Shown here: positions 5,021-5,788 of the stretch, piece after piece | Position numbering within the stretch: position 1 is the stretch's first letter | Layout of the letters: every line of letters starts with the position of its first letter | Source of the DNA: Bacillota bacterium | Lineage (GTDB): Bacteria; Bacillota_I; Bacilli_A; RFN20; CAG-288 | DNA length: 5,788 nt | Direction: 5' to 3' | Assembly: GCA_003497225.1 (NCBI GenBank) | Contig: DNJQ01000079.1 | Span: 1 to 5,788, forward strand | Made by a program: the position numbers and the translations under genes | The notes under the pieces: model-generated | What the model saw: the letters and a program-made list of their open reading frames with translations, nothing else | Databases searched by the model: none | What the model was told of the DNA's origin: nothing

Positions 5021-5788
5021 TATTCATTACCCTCTTTTTTATTAATAGTAACAACGCTATACATCCAGTTTTGCATATCCTTTAAGAAAGCGCGAAGAAT
5101 TTTATATGGAAGTGAATAAACCCTTTCAACCATGGCTGGATAAGCGATGTGGTTTTCATAGGCGTGAATAAGTCCATTAAAATATCTTTCTGGTGAAGCA
5201 AAATCTTTGATGTGCTCACTAAAATAAAGTTTTTGTATTTTCTTTAACTGCTTTCTTTTAATGCATTTTGCTAAATTACCTAAGGTGCTTCTAATTTCAT
5301 TTAACATCTTATCATCATCTACAAAAGGTAAATAGATATATAAATATGAATCTTCCCCACCTTCTTTAACTTCAACTTTAAAGTTATCATTTAAGCCACA
5401 CTTTTCTATCAAGCAATTTTTTAAAAGAAGTGGTAAAAGTTCATAAACAGAAAAGACTGTATCACCATATCTTTCAAATAGTTCCATGCGCGGTAAGAAC
5501 TTAATTCCTATCGAAGTAGCTGAAGGTAAATTAGAAAGTAATAAATTTTCGTTAGCTTTAACTATCTGTCCATATTCTTCCTTATTTATATATTCGCTTC
5601 TTTTTACTTCTTTTCTCTTTTCTAGAACTAATTTGCGCGACTCTAAATAAGCGTGCATTTCTTCTGGATCAACCTTACCAACGATAAAAACTGTAAGATT
5701 TTCAAGAGTATACTTGGAGGTAAAATACTTTTTTAAATTCGAAAGATGAATATTTTTGATATTATCTTCGCTTCCTATTATGTCTTCT
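5020..5788 (-). CDS. M16-family zinc peptidase, YmfH-like, C-terminal part (5' end outside window)
   Basis: The reading frame is open to the right edge of the window, so only the last 255 complete residues are visible. The first visible segment carries the M16 landmark DIIGSEDNIKNI, then LKKYFTSKY and LTVFIVGKVDPEE, which is how the first M16 domain ends in YmfH/YmfF-type and processing-peptidase-type proteins. The remainder (about residues 60-250 of the visible part) fits the second, non-catalytic M16 domain. The zinc motif HxxEH would be in the missing N-terminal part, so activity cannot be judged. In B. subtilis, ymfF and ymfH are adjacent and both belong to this family, so a second M16 gene may lie just upstream. 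An ATG at 5658 lies inside the protein and is not its start. It overlaps acpS by one base and is the first operon member seen here; the operon promoter is off-window. Confidence 0.85.
   Translation of the reverse strand, partial: EDIIGSEDNIKNIHLSNLKKYFTSKYTLENLTVFIVGKVDPEEMHAYLESRKLVLEKRKEVKRSEYINKEEYGQIVKANENLLLSNLPSATSIGIKFLPRMELFERYGDTVFSVYELLPLLLKNCLIEKCGLNDNFKVEVKEGGEDSYLYIYLPFVDDDKMLNEIRSTLGNLAKCIKRKQLKKIQKLYFSEHIKDFASPERYFNGLIHAYENHIAYPAMVERVYSLPYKILRAFLKDMQNWMYSVVTINKKEGNE

Noticed and set aside
4736..5119. Plus-strand open frame of 127 codons across acpS and the M16 gene end
   Set aside because: It is antisense to two well-recognised genes, has low-complexity hydrophobic and basic content and no convincing ribosome-binding site. 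It is a shadow of the minus-strand coding.
5020..5658. M16 gene starting at the ATG at 5658
   Set aside because: The frame stays open to position 5788 and the upstream residues carry M16-family motifs (IIGSED, FIVGKVDP), so this ATG is internal.
1..5788. A novel defence, toxin-antitoxin, secretion or biosynthetic system
   Set aside because: All six genes belong to well-known families, and no unexplained gene, array, tandem repeat or gap over 300 bases remains.

Overview
The window is AT-rich (roughly one third G+C by eye). Six genes are packed tightly, each predicted protein has a recognisable family, and the standard bacterial code is used: TGA acts as stop and the tryptophans checked are TGG. 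The mix of a cotJ-type spore-coat operon, an AmyX-like type I pullulanase, AcpS, a PlsC-type acyltransferase and a YmfH-like M16 peptidase points to a low-G+C Bacillota. An Erysipelotrichia-like or other uncultured Bacilli lineage fits best, but that placement is inference from composition and gene content, not a phylogenetic result.

Layout from left to right: (1) positions 1-80 hold two hairpins, a terminator-like stem at 1-27 with A/T tracts on both sides and a 9-bp stem at 52-73 that ends the cotJ operon. (2) The cotJ operon lies on the minus strand at 81-1145. It has two genes: a protein that appears to join CotJA and CotJB in one chain, then CotJC, a manganese-catalase-fold coat protein. 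(3) A 211-bp divergent intergenic region (1146-1356) holds a perfect 16-bp palindrome, an extended -10 promoter for the rightward gene and a weak candidate promoter for cotJ. (4) A trimeric-type dUTPase lies on the plus strand (1357-1803). (5) A minus-strand operon enters from the right edge and reads M16 peptidase (partial), acpS, type I pullulanase, plsC-type acyltransferase (5788 down to 1805). Its junctions are a 1-nt overlap, a 3-nt gap and a 6-nt gap. It converges on the dUTPase gene with 1 nt between the stop codons.

Functionally, AcpS (activates acyl carrier protein) and the acyltransferase (makes phosphatidic acid) both serve membrane lipid synthesis. The pullulanase between them debranches intracellular alpha-glucans, so the operon mixes lipid and glycogen metabolism and probably reflects shared housekeeping expression rather than one pathway. 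The dUTPase keeps uracil out of DNA. The cotJ genes imply that the organism sporulates or descends from a spore former.

I see no mobile element, CRISPR array, tRNA, rRNA, riboswitch or novel defence or biosynthetic system. The most interesting points are the CotJA-CotJB fusion, the probably leaderless dUTPase mRNA, and the arrangement of acpS, pullulanase and plsC in one reading frame separated only by TGA stops and one or two codons.
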